A stretch of DNA of 64,000 nt from Clostridium_AW sp040797845 (GTDB lineage Bacteria; Bacillota; Clostridia; Clostridiales; Clostridiaceae), in the NCBI GenBank assembly GCA_040797845.1, contig JBFNFA010000009.1, forward strand, positions 62,001-126,000, given 5' to 3'. Under the pieces are notes generated by a model. That model ran no database searches and was not told the origin of the DNA. It worked only from the letters and a program-made list of their open reading frames with translations. A program made the position numbers and the translations under genes. Below are positions 8,640-18,120 of this stretch, in pieces (position 1 is the stretch's first letter; each line of letters starts with the position of its first letter).

Positions 8640-8866
8640 TTTGTGTTTTACAGATATATTTTCAAATATATCTTATGGCAGATTAATTTCTCAAATATTT
8701 ATCTTTATAATTTCATTGTCCAAAACTTAAAAATGTTATATAATGCGCCCTATGCATTTGAGCAAAATTTAGAAATTCTTAATTTATTTTAGAAATATGC
8801 CGTTAAGATGAAGTTCTTATTGCAGCGAGCTAGCATAATAAGCATTGTATAGCATTTTTATTTAAA
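8640..8866 (+). other. Gene-free stretch with an isolated promoter-like sequence
   Basis: Together with the hairpins this gives 353 bases without a gene between the convergent proA and spoVR ends. It includes a weak hairpin (GATATATTT/AAATATATC, 8652-8671) and, at 8716-8744, TTGTCC, 17 bases, TATAAT on the plus strand. The 120 bases downstream have no open frame of note and no strong terminator. It may produce a short untranslated RNA, or nothing. No convincing terminator for spoVR was found here either. Confidence 0.3.
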
Positions 8867-10066
8867 TCAAACATAACTAATTTCCTTATCCTTACTACAT
8901 ATCACTTCGATTGGCTTTTTATTTAATTTAGTCTTTAGTATTACTTTATGTTTCCAAAGAGATACTATATGTTTTAAAGTTTCTCCTGCGTAGTTTAAAT
9001 CTAGTTCCCTACCATCATACTTGTGTTCTAATAATAGAGTTTTGTTTCCAATATCCTTCACTTCTATAAATGGTATACTTCCCATTCCAACGGACTTACA
9101 AAAAGTATCTTTTATAGTTTTATATCCTTCTTCATCTGATATTTCCTCTACTATAAAAGTTTTTTCATCTATTTTATATTGAAATAAATTCATATCCATG
9201 CATAGTTCTTTAGTTAAATACCTTCTTATGAAAGATTCATCCCTTTCAACCGTTCTTGCTTCGAATAATTTATCCATTCCATATTGTTCTTCCAATTTAG
9301 TAAATATTTCAAAACCTAAATAATATGGATTTATTTTTTCTTTATAGGGTGCTACAACAGCATTGTGTCTATTTAAAAATTCTAAATATAGACTTTGTGG
9401 TAGTTCTAAATTTTTTAGTATTTTATAATGCCAAAAGCTTGCCCATCCTTCGTTTATTATCTTCGTTTCTATTTGAGGAATAAAGTATTTAGTTTGTTCC
9501 ATTACAATATCCAAAATATCTCTTTGCCATGAATCTATTTCTCCATTCTCTTTAATAAACTCTAGCAGATCTATTTGAAACTTCATAGAGTGAACTGCAT
9601 CTAATATCTTCTCAACCTCTTCATTACCAAACTTATCTATATATCCTCTAATTCTATCTCCATGGCTTTTAAACATCTCAAAGGTATATTGAGAAGTTGT
9701 GTTTGCTATATACAGTCTATTGTTTTTAAAAAAATCATTATGCCCATAGACATGTGCCATTGTAAGTATTTGCATTAATAAGCTATTTTCCTTCAAAAGA
9801 TAAGCAGTACAAGGATTTGAATTTATAACTATTTCATATGGTAGTCCAATTAAGTTATGCCTATAAAAAGTTTTTAATTTATCATACTTTTTCCCAAAAC
9901 TCCAGTGTGGGTACATTGAAGGCATACCTAAATATACTTGATAAGAAAGCATATTATTATAATTTATAATTTCGAATTCCTGAGGATAACAACTTAATCC
10001 AAATTGTTTAACCTTCTCCTCAATTTTATTATTCCAATATTCTAATTCTTTTATTGTATATTGCAA
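8867..10066 (-). CDS. spoVR: SpoVR family sporulation protein
   Basis: 399 residues matching the SpoVR family, needed in Bacillus subtilis for normal spore cortex formation; its biochemical role is not known. Family marks are YPQEFEIINYNNMLSYQVYLGMPSMYPHWSFGK near residue 30, INSNPCTAYLLKENSLL, MAHVYGHNDFFKNN, and NEGWASFWHYKI. The start is TTG, 9 bases after a GAGAGGGG that overlaps the end of yhbH. Third gene of prkA-yhbH-spoVR, a grouping conserved in spore formers. Confidence 0.95.
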   Translation of the reverse strand: MQYTIKELEYWNNKIEEKVKQFGLSCYPQEFEIINYNNMLSYQVYLGMPSMYPHWSFGKKYDKLKTFYRHNLIGLPYEIVINSNPCTAYLLKENSLLMQILTMAHVYGHNDFFKNNRLYIANTTSQYTFEMFKSHGDRIRGYIDKFGNEEVEKILDAVHSMKFQIDLLEFIKENGEIDSWQRDILDIVMEQTKYFIPQIETKIINEGWASFWHYKILKNLELPQSLYLEFLNRHNAVVAPYKEKINPYYLGFEIFTKLEEQYGMDKLFEARTVERDESFIRRYLTKELCMDMNLFQYKIDEKTFIVEEISDEEGYKTIKDTFCKSVGMGSIPFIEVKDIGNKTLLLEHKYDGRELDLNYAGETLKHIVSLWKHKVILKTKLNKKPIEVICSKDKEISYV

Positions 10067-10071
10067 TATCC

Positions 10072-11262
10072 TTAACCCCTCTCTTCTTCTATACTTAATT
10101 CTGCTTTAAACATCTCTTTAAGCGCCTCCCAAAGATCCTCTTTTTTTTGCATGGACACTGCAATAAAATTCTTTTTATTAATTTCTTGTAGATACTTCTT
10201 TTTAATACTACTGGCATATCCATAAGTCATGATTTCCGCATATCCAAATAAATTACAAATCTCACATAATCTTATTGCCGACTGTAGAGCTTTTTCATTA
10301 TCCTCACTCCAATTATCCCCATCTGTGGCATGAAAAGCATATATATTATAACTATCCTCAGGATACTTTTGGCTAATTAATTCCAATGCTTTTTTATATC
10401 CACTAGATATATAGGTGCCCCCTGATTCAACTTTATGAAAAAACTCTTCTTCTGTCACAATCTTAGCGGTAGTAGAATGAGATATAAATACTAAGTCAGC
10501 ACTTTCGTATTTACTTTTTATAAAGTTATAAATCATATAAAAGAAAGAACGTGCTAAGTATTTCTTAGTTTGATCCATAGAAGCTGAGGTGTCCATAATG
10601 CATATAACAACAGCATTATATTCCTTTCTTTTATCACTTTTTATTCTAGAATATCTTAAATCCTCCTTCTTAAAAGGGAACCTAGGGATTGTACTATTTG
10701 TATTATATTCTCCAACCTCTTTTAACCCTCTTTTCATGGCCTGCTTTCTTTTTAGTTTCTCCATTACCGTTCTTTTTTTTGAAAGTCTTGGAGGAATTCC
10801 TCCCTTTTGAAAACCGCTTCTCTTCTTGCGAGACTGCCCAACTATTTTAGATTTTTTTTTATTCCTCAGATGTGGCAATTTCAACTTATCATATACATAT
10901 TCTAAGACATCCTCTAAAGTTATTTCCGTTTCAAAAATATCTTCTCCTTCTCTATTTCCAGCACCGCTATTCCCTCTAGCGTTATCATTATTTTCTAGAG
11001 GAATTTTTTCACCTTTTAACTCCTCTCCATCGCCACAACCTATAATTGAAATGTTATTTCTAAATACAAAGCTATATTCTTTAATACCCTTAATTGGAAC
11101 TTTTATTTTTTTATTATTATAACTATCCCCAATTAAGCTTTCCTCTGATAAAATATCTACTAAATTTTTTTTAATACTTTCCTCTACAAGCTTTTGGTGC
11201 CTTTCCCTATCCCCTTCAGCTCTATCATAAGGAATTCCACTATACTCTCTAATTACTGCCAT
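10072..11262 (-). CDS. yhbH: YhbH/DUF444 sporulation protein
   Basis: DUF444 family, with a C-terminal von Willebrand A-like domain carrying the metal-site motif IMDTSASMDQTKK (about residues 217-229). The N-terminal half is basic and charged (PRLSKKRTVMEKLKRKQ) and ends in a conserved FPFKKEDLRYSRIK. The ATG at 11262 (MAVIREYSG) is preferred because GGAAGG lies 9 bases upstream, inside the end of prkA; a longer reading from 11295 has no site. 396 residues. Works with PrkA and SpoVR in the mother cell or in stress response; the mechanism is unknown. Confidence 0.94.
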   Translation of the reverse strand: MAVIREYSGIPYDRAEGDRERHQKLVEESIKKNLVDILSEESLIGDSYNNKKIKVPIKGIKEYSFVFRNNISIIGCGDGEELKGEKIPLENNDNARGNSGAGNREGEDIFETEITLEDVLEYVYDKLKLPHLRNKKKSKIVGQSRKKRSGFQKGGIPPRLSKKRTVMEKLKRKQAMKRGLKEVGEYNTNSTIPRFPFKKEDLRYSRIKSDKRKEYNAVVICIMDTSASMDQTKKYLARSFFYMIYNFIKSKYESADLVFISHSTTAKIVTEEEFFHKVESGGTYISSGYKKALELISQKYPEDSYNIYAFHATDGDNWSEDNEKALQSAIRLCEICNLFGYAEIMTYGYASSIKKKYLQEINKKNFIAVSMQKKEDLWEALKEMFKAELSIEEERG

Positions 11263-11266
11263 AAAG

Positions 11267-13189
11267 TCAATCCTTCCATAGATTATTAGCGGCATAGTTC
11301 AGCACCATTTCGCAACAATGAGTACAATATCCATTCTGCTCCATTTCCTTTAGCATATTATTATATTTTTCATTTTGTTCTTTATCTCTAATTTTTGATT
11401 TTGTTATTATCCTAGAAATTTCCCTAGCCGAAAAAGTTAACTTCTTTTCTATAGCCTCTTTTAATGGCTCATAGCAAGTGTAATCTATTTTTCCGCCCTT
11501 TCTTAACAAATATAACATGTAAGAAGTTACATCCATTCTAAAACCTTTAGAAGAGCTTTCCGATATTCCAACTTTCTCTTCTATACTCCTCATAAATTTT
11601 TCATCAGGGTCCAACTCCTCTCCTGTTATACTATCTTTTATTTTACTGTTATTTACATAGGCTTCTGCATTATCTAGATAATTATTAAAAAGTGTTTCTG
11701 CCCCTTCTTTAAATCCTTGTATAAAAGCCATATTGATTTCATTCTCTAGTATTTTGTTATATTCTTTTCTAATTATATCTTGTATAAATGAAAGATATCT
11801 CTTCTTGTCCTCCTCTGATATGTCTAAATCTTTTATGGACTTTATTAAACTTTCCATAATACTTAAGGGATTAATACAACTGTTTTTACATTCACATATA
11901 GCATTATCTATAGCTTTTATAATAAACCTTGTAGATATTCCACTCATCCCTTCTTTAATACCACTTTCCTCTTTTAATTCTAAAATATCGATTCTCTTTA
12001 TTCCGCCCTTATCAATAATATCTTCCCCATTGTATATTCTAAGCTTAGTTAATAAATCTACTTTTAAAGATGGAGATAGTCTAGTTAAAATAGCAAACAT
12101 AGCCGCAACATCTATAGTATGCGGTGATATATGAACATTAAAATTACTATTACTTAATATTTTTTCATATATTTTCTTCTCTTCATTTAGCTCTAAACAA
12201 TATGGTACTTCTATTCTTACTATTCTATCTAATATAGCTTCATTAGTATGGTCTCCTTTAAACTTATTCCATTCCGCTTCATTAGAATGAGCGATAATTA
12301 CTCCATCAAAATATATCATTGCCGCTTTCCCTGGAGATGGAATAGACTTTTCTTGGGTAGCTGTTATTATTGAATGAAGATATTCCACATCATTTTTGAA
12401 TACTTCTATAAATTCAACCAATCCCCTATTGCTCACATTGAAAGCTCCATTTAATGAGAGAACCCTTGGATCGTCTTCTGGATATAAATCCATTTTTGAT
12501 ATATCTACAGACCCCACCAATGCTGATGCGTCTTGATTATTTGGATCTACAGGTGGGACTATTCCTATGCCCTTTCTTGATCTAATAGAAAATCTAGATT
12601 TTTCCACAATAAATCTTTCATATTCTCCATTATATTCTTCCTTTAATCTATATTTGCAAACTGGGCATAAGTCTCCCTCTATTTTTATTCCTAGTATTTT
12701 TTCAAATTCTCCCCTTAAATGCTTAGGGATTAAATGTAGAGGTTCTTCTCTCATGGGACATCCTTTTAATACATAGATATCCTCACTTTTTTCTAAAGCT
12801 TTTTTAATACATTCAACTATAGAAGATTTTCCTGAACCTACAGGTCCTACTAAGTATAATACTTGTCTTGATTCTTCCCCTTTCATGGAAGCTGAGTAAA
12901 AATAATTCATGATCTTCATTAATGTTTTATCTATACCAAAAAAGTCTTTACTAAAAAAATTATATTTTTTTATTACTTCGTTTCCATAGATTCTTTTTAA
13001 TCTTAAATTTTCCTCAGTATCTAATACTTCCAATCCATCTTCTAGAATAATATCGTAAATTCTTTTATGGGATAGCTTACATATGTCAGGATTATTTTTT
13101 ACTATTTCTAGATAGTGTAAAAAACTACATTGGAAATCCTCAGTTTTTCTTTCTCTTCTATCTATCTCTATTAATTCTTTAAAATTCAT
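11267..13189 (-). CDS. prkA: Serine protein kinase PrkA
   Basis: 640-residue AAA+-type protein kinase (PrkA/YeaG). Walker A is YLVGPVGSGKSSIVE, preceded by the conserved FGIDKTLMKIMNYF segment. The internal motif GAFNVSNRGLVEFIEVFKND and the C-terminal kinase-like part are typical. A CPVCKYRL pair of cysteines near residue 180 is also usual in the family. ATG at 13189 (MNFKELIEID) is chosen because ATGGAGGTAAATATG places GGAGGT just upstream; an ATG 12 bases earlier overlaps that site. Leads the prkA-yhbH-spoVR operon. Confidence 0.95.
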   Translation of the reverse strand: MNFKELIEIDRRERKTEDFQCSFLHYLEIVKNNPDICKLSHKRIYDIILEDGLEVLDTEENLRLKRIYGNEVIKKYNFFSKDFFGIDKTLMKIMNYFYSASMKGEESRQVLYLVGPVGSGKSSIVECIKKALEKSEDIYVLKGCPMREEPLHLIPKHLRGEFEKILGIKIEGDLCPVCKYRLKEEYNGEYERFIVEKSRFSIRSRKGIGIVPPVDPNNQDASALVGSVDISKMDLYPEDDPRVLSLNGAFNVSNRGLVEFIEVFKNDVEYLHSIITATQEKSIPSPGKAAMIYFDGVIIAHSNEAEWNKFKGDHTNEAILDRIVRIEVPYCLELNEEKKIYEKILSNSNFNVHISPHTIDVAAMFAILTRLSPSLKVDLLTKLRIYNGEDIIDKGGIKRIDILELKEESGIKEGMSGISTRFIIKAIDNAICECKNSCINPLSIMESLIKSIKDLDISEEDKKRYLSFIQDIIRKEYNKILENEINMAFIQGFKEGAETLFNNYLDNAEAYVNNSKIKDSITGEELDPDEKFMRSIEEKVGISESSSKGFRMDVTSYMLYLLRKGGKIDYTCYEPLKEAIEKKLTFSAREISRIITKSKIRDKEQNEKYNNMLKEMEQNGYCTHCCEMVLNYAANNLWKD

Positions 13190-13343
13190 ATTTACCTCCA
13201 TAGATGTTCGTAATATCCCCTTATATTTTTATTGTATTTATATTATATCTTTACCTAATTTAGAACAAATCAATTTTCCCCTTTTAATTTACACCTCTTT
13301 GGCATTATAATAAAATTAATATATTCTAAAGGGGGATATTGTT

Positions 13344-14366
13344 ATGAAGTTTATTGATTTAAGAAGTGATACTGTAACTCAACCAACAGAAGCTATGAGA
13401 AAAGCTATGTTTGAAGCAGAAGTTGGAGATGACGTTTATGGAGATGATCCTACAGTAAATCAGTTAGAAGAATTATCTGCTAAAATTACTGGAAAAGAAG
13501 CAGCACTATTTGTTCCTAGCGGTACTTTTGGTAATCAGTTGGCATTATTCAATCACTGTCAAAGGGGAAATGAAGTTATATTAGGTGAGGATTGCCACAT
13601 AATAATGCATGAAGTAGGTGCATCCTCTGTTATTGCTGGAGTACAGTTAAGACCTGTAAGAACAAATAAAGGACAATTAGATGCAAGAGAAATAGAAAGA
13701 AAAATTAGGGGCATAGATATTCACTTTCCTGAAACAGGGTTAATATGTGTTGAGAATGCACATTCAAACGGAAGAGTAATTCCCTTAGAAAATATGAAAG
13801 AGATTTACAACATAGCTAATGATCATAATATACCTGTGCATTTAGACGGTGCACGACTATTTAATGCAGCTACATATTTAAATGTTCCAGCTTGTGAAAT
13901 TACTAAATATTGTGACTCTGTTATGTTTGCTCTATCAAAGGCTTTATGTGCTCCAGTAGGATCTATATTGGCAGGTAGTAAAGAGTTTATAGATAATGCT
14001 CGAAAAAAGAGAAAACTTATGGGTGGAGGATTAAGACAAGCAGGTATATTAGCCGCTGCTGGATTAGTTGCTTTAAATGATATGATAGAAAATCTAAAAC
14101 AAGATCATGAAAAGGCCCTGTATTTAGGTAGCGAACTATCAAAAATACCAGGAATAAAGGTAAGGCTTGACGATATTCATATAAGTATGGTATTCTTTAC
14201 CATAGATACAGCTTTGGATGATAGCATTATAGTTAATGAAATGCTTAAGAGAGGTATAAAGATAAATCCTACAGAAGATGGAGAATGGAGATTTGTAGTT
14301 CATTACTGGATTTCAAGAGAAAATATAGATTGTATAGTGGCTAATTTTAAAAATATATTGGCATAA
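13344..14366 (+). CDS. ltaE: Low-specificity L-threonine aldolase
   Basis: PLP enzyme splitting threonine or allo-threonine to glycine and acetaldehyde. 340 residues. MKFIDLRSDTVTQPTEAMRKAM and GDDVYGDDPTVNQLEE are the family opening; FVPSGTFGNQLAL, HLDGARLFNAA and the PLP-lysine motif FALSKALCAPVGS are visible. ATG follows AGGGGGAT. Ends in its own hairpin terminator, so it looks monocistronic. A split threonine/serine exporter is encoded further on, but 11 kb away. Confidence 0.95.
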   Translation: MKFIDLRSDTVTQPTEAMRKAMFEAEVGDDVYGDDPTVNQLEELSAKITGKEAALFVPSGTFGNQLALFNHCQRGNEVILGEDCHIIMHEVGASSVIAGVQLRPVRTNKGQLDAREIERKIRGIDIHFPETGLICVENAHSNGRVIPLENMKEIYNIANDHNIPVHLDGARLFNAATYLNVPACEITKYCDSVMFALSKALCAPVGSILAGSKEFIDNARKKRKLMGGGLRQAGILAAAGLVALNDMIENLKQDHEKALYLGSELSKIPGIKVRLDDIHISMVFFTIDTALDDSIIVNEMLKRGIKINPTEDGEWRFVVHYWISRENIDCIVANFKNILA

Positions 14367-14369
14367 AGT

Positions 14370-14401
14370 AAATATGGATAGCTCTGCAGCTGTCCATATT
14401 T
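14370..14401 (+). terminator. Terminator after ltaE
   Basis: Arms AAATATGGA (14370-14378) and TCCATATTT (14393-14401), with an inner AGCT/AGCT pair separated from the outer stem by a mismatch, followed by ATTTTC. It starts 4 bases after the stop. Confidence 0.7.
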
Positions 14402-14469
14402 ATTTTCTAATATAATATAACTTATATATGTAAATTATCGTACTATTTAATATAAGGAGGCTGATTACT

Positions 14470-15537
14470 ATGAAAAACATAAAAAGAATTTTATCAATTT
14501 TTTTAATACCAACTTTATTGTTAGTTGGTTGTGGTAAAGGAAAAAATAGTGATGATAATAAGAAACCTGAAACCTCAGATAAAGGAAATATTACTTACAC
14601 TATTAAAGACTACTACCCATTTAAAGAAAATATTAAAATAAAATATAAAGGTATTGGAAACGAATTTGCTGAAAAAACAGTATTTACTGATTATATAAGG
14701 GGCAATAGAGTTCAGTTAAGAGTTGTTAATCCTGGTACCACTTCAGTTCAGGTTATGGAAATAAAAGATGGAGAACTAAGGCTTATAACTTCTAAGGGAG
14801 AATATTATCATAGAGATAGTATAATTGATATAGAAAACAAAGATTATGAAGTTTTGTTAAAAGAGCCTTTGATAAAGGGAACAACTTGGTCATTACCTAA
14901 TGGAAGTAAAAGATTTATTTCTGATACAGAAAAGGAAGTAGAAACTCCTGCAGGAAAGTTTAAAGCACTAGAAGTTACAACAGAAAATCCAGATTATACT
15001 TCTCATGACTACTATGTATTGAATAAAGGATTAGTAAAAAGTATATATACAGCAAAGGATATGGAAGTTATTACAACTTTAGAATCCATAGAAGAAAATG
15101 TTCCAGTAACCCAAACAGTAAAATTCTATTACTCCGATTATGCTGAAGATAAGATATACTTTACCAATAAAACAGTGAAGTTCAATACAAATGACGATGT
15201 CAAATCAGCTTTCGAGAAAGAATTTAGGGAAAATTTAAACACAAATATTAGCAAGTTAATTGGAGATGAAGTTTCAATTAATAAAATATATCTAGATAGT
15301 AACACAAATACAGCTAAAATAGATTTATCAAGCAACTTTGTTAAAGAAATGAATGCTGGCGCTGGTTATGAGATGGCTTTATTAAAATGCATAACCAATA
15401 CATTAGGAAACTACTATAATGTAGATAAAGCTATAATTACTTTAGATGGAAGACCATATTCTTCTGGACATATATATATGAAAGAAAATGAACCTATAAA
15501 GGTTGATTATGAAAATGTGAAAGAATATAAAAAATAG
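14470..15537 (+). CDS. Lipoprotein with C-terminal GerMN domain
   Basis: 355 residues. A lipoprotein signal peptide ends in LLLVGCGKG, so the mature protein is anchored at Cys21. Residues of about 220-350 match the GerMN (sporulation and germination) domain: QTVKFYYSDYAEDKIYF, KLIGDEVSINKIYLDSNTNTAKIDLSSNFV, and GAGYEMALLKCITNTLGNYY. The middle part (ETPAGKFKALEVTT, residues of about 155-170) is the kind of segment seen in other extracytoplasmic clostridial lipoproteins. In B. subtilis GerM aids sporulation and germination; the role of this stand-alone protein is inferred. ATG follows AAGGAGG. Confidence 0.88.
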   Translation: MKNIKRILSIFLIPTLLLVGCGKGKNSDDNKKPETSDKGNITYTIKDYYPFKENIKIKYKGIGNEFAEKTVFTDYIRGNRVQLRVVNPGTTSVQVMEIKDGELRLITSKGEYYHRDSIIDIENKDYEVLLKEPLIKGTTWSLPNGSKRFISDTEKEVETPAGKFKALEVTTENPDYTSHDYYVLNKGLVKSIYTAKDMEVITTLESIEENVPVTQTVKFYYSDYAEDKIYFTNKTVKFNTNDDVKSAFEKEFRENLNTNISKLIGDEVSINKIYLDSNTNTAKIDLSSNFVKEMNAGAGYEMALLKCITNTLGNYYNVDKAIITLDGRPYSSGHIYMKENEPIKVDYENVKEYKK

Positions 15538-15541
15538 CACT

Positions 15542-15575
15542 AAAAAATCTGTTGAGAAAGCTCAACAGATTTTTT
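15542..15575. terminator. Bidirectional terminator between the GerMN gene and ppaX
   Basis: Stem AATCTGTTGAG / CTCAACAGATT with an AAAG loop (15557-15560), flanked by A-run and T-run, so it can serve both convergent genes. Its right half overlaps the last codons of ppaX. Confidence 0.85.
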
Positions 15576-16209
15576 TATCTTTAACTATATTATAAATATC
15601 TATTACCGAATCCACTACATAATCAGGTTTATGCTTTAAAATATCTTCTACAGAAAGAGCAGTATATTTTACCAAGCAGGTTTTTGCATTAGCATTTTGT
15701 CCACATAATATATCATTATGGCTATCTCCTACCATTAGAGCGTATTCAGGTGAAATACCTAGCAACTCGCAAGCCTTTAATACAGGTTCCCCATGTGGTT
15801 TATGTATTTTGGTATCCTCTGGAGTTACTATTACATCCATAAATTTTTCTAAATCAAATAACCTTAAGCCTCTAAGAGCTGCTGCTCTTCTTTTAGAAGT
15901 AACTATCCCTATCTTCAATCCTGTCTCTTTAAGAAGTTTTAATCCTTCCTCGACTCCATCTATAGATTTTATTAAGCTATCGTGCACCTCTTCATTATAG
16001 GTTATATAGGCTTGAAACAATTCCTCCGCTCTGTCTTTACCATATCTCTCTAAAACACCCATTAATGGCTCTCCAAAGGTATTAACTATCTCCTTATCAT
16101 CTACTTTCATATTTAGATGGTTTTTAAAAACATATTTAAAAGTTTCTAAAATTAGCTCATTAGTATTAACTAAGGTTCCATCTAAGTCAAATAATATAGC
16201 TTTAATCAT
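15562..16209 (-). CDS. ppaX: Pyrophosphatase PpaX (HAD superfamily)
   Basis: 215-residue HAD hydrolase. Motif I is FDLDGTLVNTN (nucleophile Asp9), motif II is VTSKRR, the lysine motif is EDTKIHKPHGEPV and motif IV is MVGDSHNDILCG. The pattern and length fit PpaX, which hydrolyses the pyrophosphate made by HprK/P when it dephosphorylates Ser46-P HPr. An hprK gene lies about 15 kb away in this window, which supports the assignment without proving it; phosphoglycolate phosphatase is the alternative. It is followed upstream by a Nudix gene 10 bases away in the same direction. Confidence 0.85.
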   Translation of the reverse strand: MIKAILFDLDGTLVNTNELILETFKYVFKNHLNMKVDDKEIVNTFGEPLMGVLERYGKDRAEELFQAYITYNEEVHDSLIKSIDGVEEGLKLLKETGLKIGIVTSKRRAAALRGLRLFDLEKFMDVIVTPEDTKIHKPHGEPVLKACELLGISPEYALMVGDSHNDILCGQNANAKTCLVKYTALSVEDILKHKPDYVVDSVIDIYNIVKDKKIC

Positions 16210-16219
16210 AAAATCCTCC

Positions 16220-16729
16220 TTAAATATTTGAACTCTTAAAATAATAAAAGGCCATTATGGTTTTATCGTCTACTATTATTTCTTTTTTTATTAATTCTTC
16301 TAGCTCATCAATAGTAATCCATCTACCATCTAATACATCTTCATCTCTTATATTTTCAGGTATAAAGGAAGCTTTACTTATTTTTACTTTAAACATATGC
16401 ATGGTGCTTGAACTAAAGCCTAATATAGGTTTATAGCTTATGATTTTAGATATATCATTTTTCTCTATCACTAGCGCCGTTTCTTCCCATAATTCTCTTA
16501 TTAAACAATCTTCTATACTTTCTCCTTCTATATCAATAATTCCCGCCGGTATTTCTAAAGTTTCTCTCATTATAGCAGGCCTAAATTGTTTCACTAAAAG
16601 TATCTCATCAAATTCATTTACTACTAGCGCTGATACCGCATCATGGTTTTTTACTATTTCATACTCTCTGTCCCCTACTGTTTTTTTAAATAGCTTCAAC
16701 CATCCATCATATAATAGCTTCCCTTCCAT
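16220..16729 (-). CDS. Nudix hydrolase, ADP-ribose pyrophosphatase type
   Basis: 169 residues. The Nudix region (about residues 60-86) reads PAGIIDIEGESIEDCLIREL followed by WEETALV: the REUxEE core is intact. The spacing from the first Gly to the first Glu is one residue longer than the canonical box, and the usual Gly after EET is Ala. The LVKQFRPAI motif before the box is typical of ADP-ribose pyrophosphatases. Likely cleaves ADP-ribose or a related nucleoside diphosphate sugar. ATG with GGAGGG 5 bases upstream. Probably co-transcribed with ppaX. Confidence 0.85.
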   Translation of the reverse strand: MEGKLLYDGWLKLFKKTVGDREYEIVKNHDAVSALVVNEFDEILLVKQFRPAIMRETLEIPAGIIDIEGESIEDCLIRELWEETALVIEKNDISKIISYKPILGFSSSTMHMFKVKISKASFIPENIRDEDVLDGRWITIDELEELIKKEIIVDDKTIMAFYYFKSSNI

Positions 16730-16748
16730 ATCAACCCTCCATTATTTT

Positions 16749-17435
16749 TTAAAAAAAGTCACATTGAATGTTCATATCTTTTAAAAATTTAACTTTTCTA
16801 TTATATATTTCTTCTCTTTCTTTAATGATAGCATTCATTGGAGTATCATTGCAAATTGGATTTTGTGTCAATTGCCAAGCTCTTAAGTATTCCATTGATT
16901 TAATTATTGCACTCCCTTGAGAGTAAAATTTTTCATTTCCCATAATATTAGTAAGTTTATTACAAAAATCAAATATTAACTCTTTTTCTATTTTACCTCC
17001 ACCTGCCCAAACTAATTTAGGAGGCAATCCGCTCCAGAGTTCGGATTTAATCACCTTCCATTCCTCTATAGCTTTATTCATGTCCTTATTATTTTTTAGA
17101 TTTTTCAGCTGACTATCCATAGTCTCTTTTATTTCACCATGTAATATGTTTAATAATCCACCAGTTTTTTTATAAACTGATTGATATAAAAACTCTAAAC
17201 TATCCATTGGCAACATTTTCTTATACTCTTCTAGTATAGGTGAATTTCTTAATCCTGGAAGCACTTTTAGCACACCGGACTCATTTTTGTTTATTATTGT
17301 ATATTCATAAAGAGTTTTATCTTCAAGCTCTTTGTAACTTTCATTTATAGAACACTCTATTTGAATCAAAAATAGCTTCACAGCTGCTAATTGAGTTGGA
17401 AACCACACATTATTATCTTTTTTATTTATGATCAT
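16749..17435 (-). CDS. Protein of unknown function
   Basis: 228 residues, family not recognised. There is no signal peptide or membrane span. The sequence is mixed helical with a lysine-rich centre (LKNLKNNKDMNKAIEEWKV) and a glycine stretch, LVWAGGGKIEKELIF. It begins 1 base after the stop of the TPR gene and has its own GGAGAG site, so the two are almost certainly translated from one message and may work together. It sits upstream of the Nudix and ppaX genes on the same strand with a 19-base gap, so all four could form one operon. Confidence 0.8.
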   Translation of the reverse strand: MIINKKDNNVWFPTQLAAVKLFLIQIECSINESYKELEDKTLYEYTIINKNESGVLKVLPGLRNSPILEEYKKMLPMDSLEFLYQSVYKKTGGLLNILHGEIKETMDSQLKNLKNNKDMNKAIEEWKVIKSELWSGLPPKLVWAGGGKIEKELIFDFCNKLTNIMGNEKFYSQGSAIIKSMEYLRAWQLTQNPICNDTPMNAIIKEREEIYNRKVKFLKDMNIQCDFF

Positions 17436-17436
17436 C

Positions 17437-18093
17437 TTACATCTCTCCTTTTAGCCTCTTTAGTGTTTCTATTGCTTTTTCATGATTCGGCTCTTCTTCT
17501 AATAAAGAATTTAGTATCTCTTCTCCCCTATCGAGATCTTTGTTCACTGTTATATAATAAGCTGCTACATTGTATAAGGATTTAAGCTTAATATCTTTTG
17601 GATTTGTAGAATTATCATAATAATATATAGCTTTATTATAATACTCTAAAGATTTATCAAATACACCTAAAAGGTTATATATAAACCCTAGTGAATAGTA
17701 AGCGTTTCCATCATTCTCTCTTAATGCTAGAGCTTTTACAAACCTATCTTTACTTTTAAAAATATCTCCATAGAACATTAGGTCAATATCACCTAATATG
17801 TACTCTACATAATAATTGTCAGCATATCCTTTTAACTTCTTAGAATATTCTACAACAGAAGTAGCATTTTTCTCTTTTACACTATGTATAAATAAAAACA
17901 TTAAATATGCCCACTCTATTGACAATTTTTCTTTGTTTTCATTTATATACTCCCTAAAATACTCACTTAGGTATGCTGAATATGATAATTCCCCTAAAAG
18001 AATATCTGCATAATTATCATCATTAATATTGACTACATATTTTTCATTAATGATTTTTGCATACTCTTTAAGTTCACTCTTTTTATTACTCAT
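17437..18093 (-). CDS. Tetratricopeptide repeat protein
   Basis: 218 residues from the ATG at 18093, which has AAGGAG 8 bases upstream; a GTG three codons earlier overlaps that site and is unlikely. TPR-type helices are clear around residues 110-160 (ALALRENDGNAYYSLGFIYNLLG, DKSLEYYNKAIYYYDNST) and at the end (LDRGEEILNSLLEEEPNHEKAIETLKRL). It has no signal peptide, so it should be a cytoplasmic scaffold; partners are unknown. Divergent from apbE, with an 11-base inverted repeat near the two promoters. Confidence 0.85.
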   Translation of the reverse strand: MSNKKSELKEYAKIINEKYVVNINDDNYADILLGELSYSAYLSEYFREYINENKEKLSIEWAYLMFLFIHSVKEKNATSVVEYSKKLKGYADNYYVEYILGDIDLMFYGDIFKSKDRFVKALALRENDGNAYYSLGFIYNLLGVFDKSLEYYNKAIYYYDNSTNPKDIKLKSLYNVAAYYITVNKDLDRGEEILNSLLEEEPNHEKAIETLKRLKGEM

Positions 18094-18120
18094 GTATTTC
18101 ACTCCTTATTCTTTGGTTAA

